In this document: one piece after another, positions 5,415 through 8,070 of the stretch
How the letters are laid out: every line of letters starts with the position of its first letter
Numbering within the stretch: position 1 is the stretch's first letter
Assembly (NCBI GenBank): GCA_026990095.1
Contig: JALSIL010000576.1
Span: forward strand, 1 to 8,070
Origin: Lysobacterales bacterium
GTDB lineage: Bacteria; Pseudomonadota; Gammaproteobacteria; Xanthomonadales; Marinicellaceae
DNA: 8,070 nt
Reading direction: 5' to 3'
Notes under the pieces: generated by a model
Databases searched by the model: none
Told to the model about the DNA's origin: nothing
The model's input: only the letters and a program-made list of their open reading frames with translations
Position numbers and translations under genes: made by a program

Positions 5415-8070
5415 ATGAGTCATATTATTAAACAAAGACCTAAAAAAGCAGTGGGTCCAAAGTTAAAACAAGTCCTGAGAATTATTTTTATCTTATTTTC
5501 ACTACTGGTTATTAACTCTATTTATTTATCAACGATAACATTTGCCGAGTGGATAACCAATACAAGTTTACAAGATCAAACCTATTTGTATATGTTTTTG
5601 AGTCACCTAGTCCTTGGTTTATTGTTAATTGTTCCAGTGATTGTCTATGGTTGGATTCATATTGGTAATACCAAAAACAGAAGGAATAAAAGAGCCATAA
5701 AAGCAGGTTATGCCTTGTTTGTGTTTTCTTTATTGTTGTTGCTCTCAGGACTGTTACTGACACGTGAAATTCCGTTCTTTGAAATCAAAAATATGCAACT
5801 AAGGCAAATAACCTATTGGGTGCATGTTGTCTTGCCTTTTGCTGCTATCTGGCTATTTATAATGCACCGTTTAGCGGGGCCAAAATTGTCGTGGTTACCA
5901 AGCAAAATAACACTATTCTTGACTGTAGTAACACTGGCAGGACTGGGGTATTTGCAAAGAGAAACATTAATGCCAAAGGAAATTAAATTCGACGAGATGA
6001 ATCCGTTATTTGCCCCATCATTTGCCCAAACCAGCACCAATCAACACATCATGCCAAAAGATTTAGATAACAATCAATATTGCAAAAACTGCCATGCTGA
6101 CGTGCATGAAGGGTGGATTAATTCGGTACATAAAGTTTCAAGTTTTAACAACCAATCCTATTCTTTTGCGGTAAATAATACACGAAAATTTTTACAGAAA
6201 CGCGACGGTAATCATGATGCAGCAAAGCTTTGTGCGGTTTGTCATGACCCTGTTATCCTGTTTAGTGGTGAATTCGATAAGGATAAGGACTTTACTGGAA
6301 CAAAAATTGGAGAAGCGGGCATTACCTGCACAGCCTGTCATGCTATTTCCGATATAAACTCAATAAAGGGTAATGGCTCTTACACCTTAACAATTCCAGA
6401 GCAATACCCATTTACTTATTCAGAGTTGCCTTTTTTACAATGGGTTAATCAGACATTGGTTAAGGCAAAACCTGATTTTCATAAAAAATCCTATTTAAAA
6501 CCACTGCATAAAAAGGCTGAGTTTTGCAGTGTTTGCCATAAAGTAGCCTTGCCAAAAGCATTGAACCATTATAAATGGCTAAGAGGTCAAAACCACTATG
6601 ACTCATTCTTTTTATCTGGAGTCTCAGGGCATGCAGTCGCCAGCTTTTATTACCCTCCCAAAGCCAAAGAAAAATGTGCTGATTGCCACATGCCGCTACA
6701 AGATTCTGATGATTTTGGTGCAATTACCGATTCATTTAGTGGTAAAGGGCAGGTTCATAGCCATTATTTTGAAGCAGCTAATTCTGGCATTCGTTACTTG
6801 AACAAGTTAAAACCAGACCCTATTAATGCCTTGTTGTCAGGCTCATTGTCAGTGGATATATTTGGAATAAAACAGCAAGGAGAACTAACAGGAGAGCTTA
6901 TTGCTCCATTAAATGATAAAGTTGAATTGCAACCTGGTAAACGGTATTTGATTGAATCGGTCATCAAAACAGTCAAACTGGGTCATGCTTTTACGCAAGG
7001 CACTGCTGATTCAAATCAAGTCTGGGTTGAGTTTAATGTCTACCATAACGGCAAAAGAATTGCGGCAAGTGGCGGTATAAATTCTGAGGGTCAAGTAGAT
7101 GATTGGTCTTATTTTATCAACTCATGGGTTCTGGATAAAAACGGCAATCGGATTGATAAACGTAATGGCGAAGACATTTTTACCGCATTATACAACCATG
7201 AAATTCCTCCAGGAGCGGCAACTGTTGTGCATTATGCTCTAAATATTCCTGCAGAATTGTCAGGTCAGTTAACCCTTGAAACTCAAGTGTTTTATCGTAA
7301 ATTTGATACAAGGTACTACCGTTATTTTACGGGTAATGAAAATAAATTTAATGATTTGCCCATATTGACTTTAGCTAGAGATGTGCAAAATATAACCGTA
7401 AAAGCTGATGCCAGCACCAGTTTGGTGATTGTGGGTGATTGGAAGCGCTGGAATGATTATGGCATTGGATTATTTCGCCAAAAAGCTTACAAACAAGCTG
7501 AAAAAGCCTTTAAACAAGTGGCAAAGCTAGGAAGAGCAGAGGGCTGGATAAATCTAACGCGAACCTATTTGCAACAAGGGCGTTTAACAGAAGCTCAAGA
7601 TTCATTGAATCAGGCAGCTAAGATACCTAACTTTAGGTATACTTGGCAATTGGCTTATTTTGCTGGGATTATAGATTTGCAAAATGGTTTTATACAAAAA
7701 GCCTTAGATAATTTTGAGCGGGTCTATAAAACCGAGTTTAAAAATGCAAAAGATGCCAATTTTGATTTTTCCAAAGATTATAAATTTGTCACCCTCTATG
7801 CACAAACATTATTTCAGCGGGCTAAAATGCTTGCTGGACAAGAGCAAGAAACACTTTATAAAAAAGCCCTTGATAAATTTAACGAAGTGCTTGAAATGAA
7901 TCCTGAATGGGCAGATGCCCACTTTGGCTTATTCCAGCTTTATTCCGCTTTAGGAGAAGTGCAAAAAGCACAAAAGTATAAAGCCTTACACGATAAACAT
8001 AAAGTGGATGATAATGCCCATGATAGGGTTATTGCTAAAGCCAGAGCACAAAATAAAGCAGCAGATCACG
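5415..8070 (+). CDS. Membrane b-type / pentaheme c-type cytochrome with TPR repeats (3' end cut by window)
   Basis: At least 885 residues, with no stop before the window edge. Five hydrophobic helices are predicted at about 21-41, 60-81, 97-116, 134-151 and 165-180. Basic loops (N-terminus, 84-96, 152-164) put the N-terminus in the cytoplasm and everything after 181 in the periplasm. H64 and H82 on helix 2 and H137 and H151 on helix 4 sit near opposite membrane faces, as bis-His ligands of two b hemes would. Five CxxCH heme c sites follow: C223 (CKNCH), C273 (CAVCH), C305 (CTACH), C371 (CSVCH) and C421 (CADCH). Possible distal histidines include H231, H239, H406, H448 and H450. The arrangement resembles the cytochrome c554/c552-type multiheme family. 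Residues about 490-665 are a beta-rich domain with LGHAFTQGTAD (522), close to the GHxFPTG motif of such proteins. Residues about 677-860 are TPR repeats. The likely role is moving electrons from quinol to periplasmic acceptors; donor and acceptor are unknown. The gene follows the lipoprotein gene by two bases, so they are surely co-transcribed. Cytochrome c maturation would be required. Confidence 0.87.
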   Translation, partial: MSHIIKQRPKKAVGPKLKQVLRIIFILFSLLVINSIYLSTITFAEWITNTSLQDQTYLYMFLSHLVLGLLLIVPVIVYGWIHIGNTKNRRNKRAIKAGYALFVFSLLLLLSGLLLTREIPFFEIKNMQLRQITYWVHVVLPFAAIWLFIMHRLAGPKLSWLPSKITLFLTVVTLAGLGYLQRETLMPKEIKFDEMNPLFAPSFAQTSTNQHIMPKDLDNNQYCKNCHADVHEGWINSVHKVSSFNNQSYSFAVNNTRKFLQKRDGNHDAAKLCAVCHDPVILFSGEFDKDKDFTGTKIGEAGITCTACHAISDINSIKGNGSYTLTIPEQYPFTYSELPFLQWVNQTLVKAKPDFHKKSYLKPLHKKAEFCSVCHKVALPKALNHYKWLRGQNHYDSFFLSGVSGHAVASFYYPPKAKEKCADCHMPLQDSDDFGAITDSFSGKGQVHSHYFEAANSGIRYLNKLKPDPINALLSGSLSVDIFGIKQQGELTGELIAPLNDKVELQPGKRYLIESVIKTVKLGHAFTQGTADSNQVWVEFNVYHNGKRIAASGGINSEGQVDDWSYFINSWVLDKNGNRIDKRNGEDIFTALYNHEIPPGAATVVHYALNIPAELSGQLTLETQVFYRKFDTRYYRYFTGNENKFNDLPILTLARDVQNITVKADASTSLVIVGDWKRWNDYGIGLFRQKAYKQAEKAFKQVAKLGRAEGWINLTRTYLQQGRLTEAQDSLNQAAKIPNFRYTWQLAYFAGIIDLQNGFIQKALDNFERVYKTEFKNAKDANFDFSKDYKFVTLYAQTLFQRAKMLAGQEQETLYKKALDKFNEVLEMNPEWADAHFGLFQLYSALGEVQKAQKYKALHDKHKVDDNAHDRVIAKARAQNKAADH

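Noticed and set aside
6598..6801. 67-codon + strand frame inside the cytochrome gene
   Set aside because: It is in another frame across the region encoding the fifth CxxCH site, so the cytochrome frame is the coding one.

Overview
The window is AT-rich DNA, densely coded on the + strand, from a Gram-negative bacterium. The envelope features fit that: a TonB C-terminal domain, a lipoprotein signal peptide with a lipobox, and a membrane-anchored periplasmic c-type cytochrome. The style of the TonB C-terminal domain (a YP motif followed by EGWV) leans towards a gammaproteobacterium, but nothing here fixes the taxon. No RNA genes, insertion sequences, CRISPR arrays, phage genes or att sites were seen.

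Layout: bases 1-130 are non-coding and hold a possible promoter. Bases 131-1057 encode a TonB-family periplasmic protein with a repetitive charged coiled coil. Bases 1058-1220 are a gap with no convincing terminator. From 1221 to the right edge, three genes are packed as one likely operon. They are a nitrilase-superfamily carbon-nitrogen hydrolase (1221-2189), a 1078-residue lipoprotein with TPR, FG-GAP/VCBS and ASPIC/UnbV regions (2176-5412, overlapping the hydrolase by 14 bases), and a large membrane cytochrome (5415 to beyond 8070, two bases after the previous stop). The last gene is cut by the window edge; 885 codons are visible and it contains no in-frame stop.

How the genes may work together: the cytochrome has five predicted membrane helices, with four histidines placed as in diheme b-type cytochromes. 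Five CxxCH heme c sites follow on the predicted periplasmic side, then a beta-rich domain and C-terminal TPR repeats. The lipoprotein before it also carries TPRs plus a calcium-loop beta-propeller. An economical reading is a membrane-to-periplasm electron-transfer unit (quinol pool to heme b to heme c) that docks on a large envelope lipoprotein scaffold. The role of the predicted cytoplasmic amidase in the same transcription unit is unclear. The substrate and terminal electron acceptor cannot be read from the sequence. The domain-level calls are firm; the assignment of the three genes to one system is inference from gene order and spacing.
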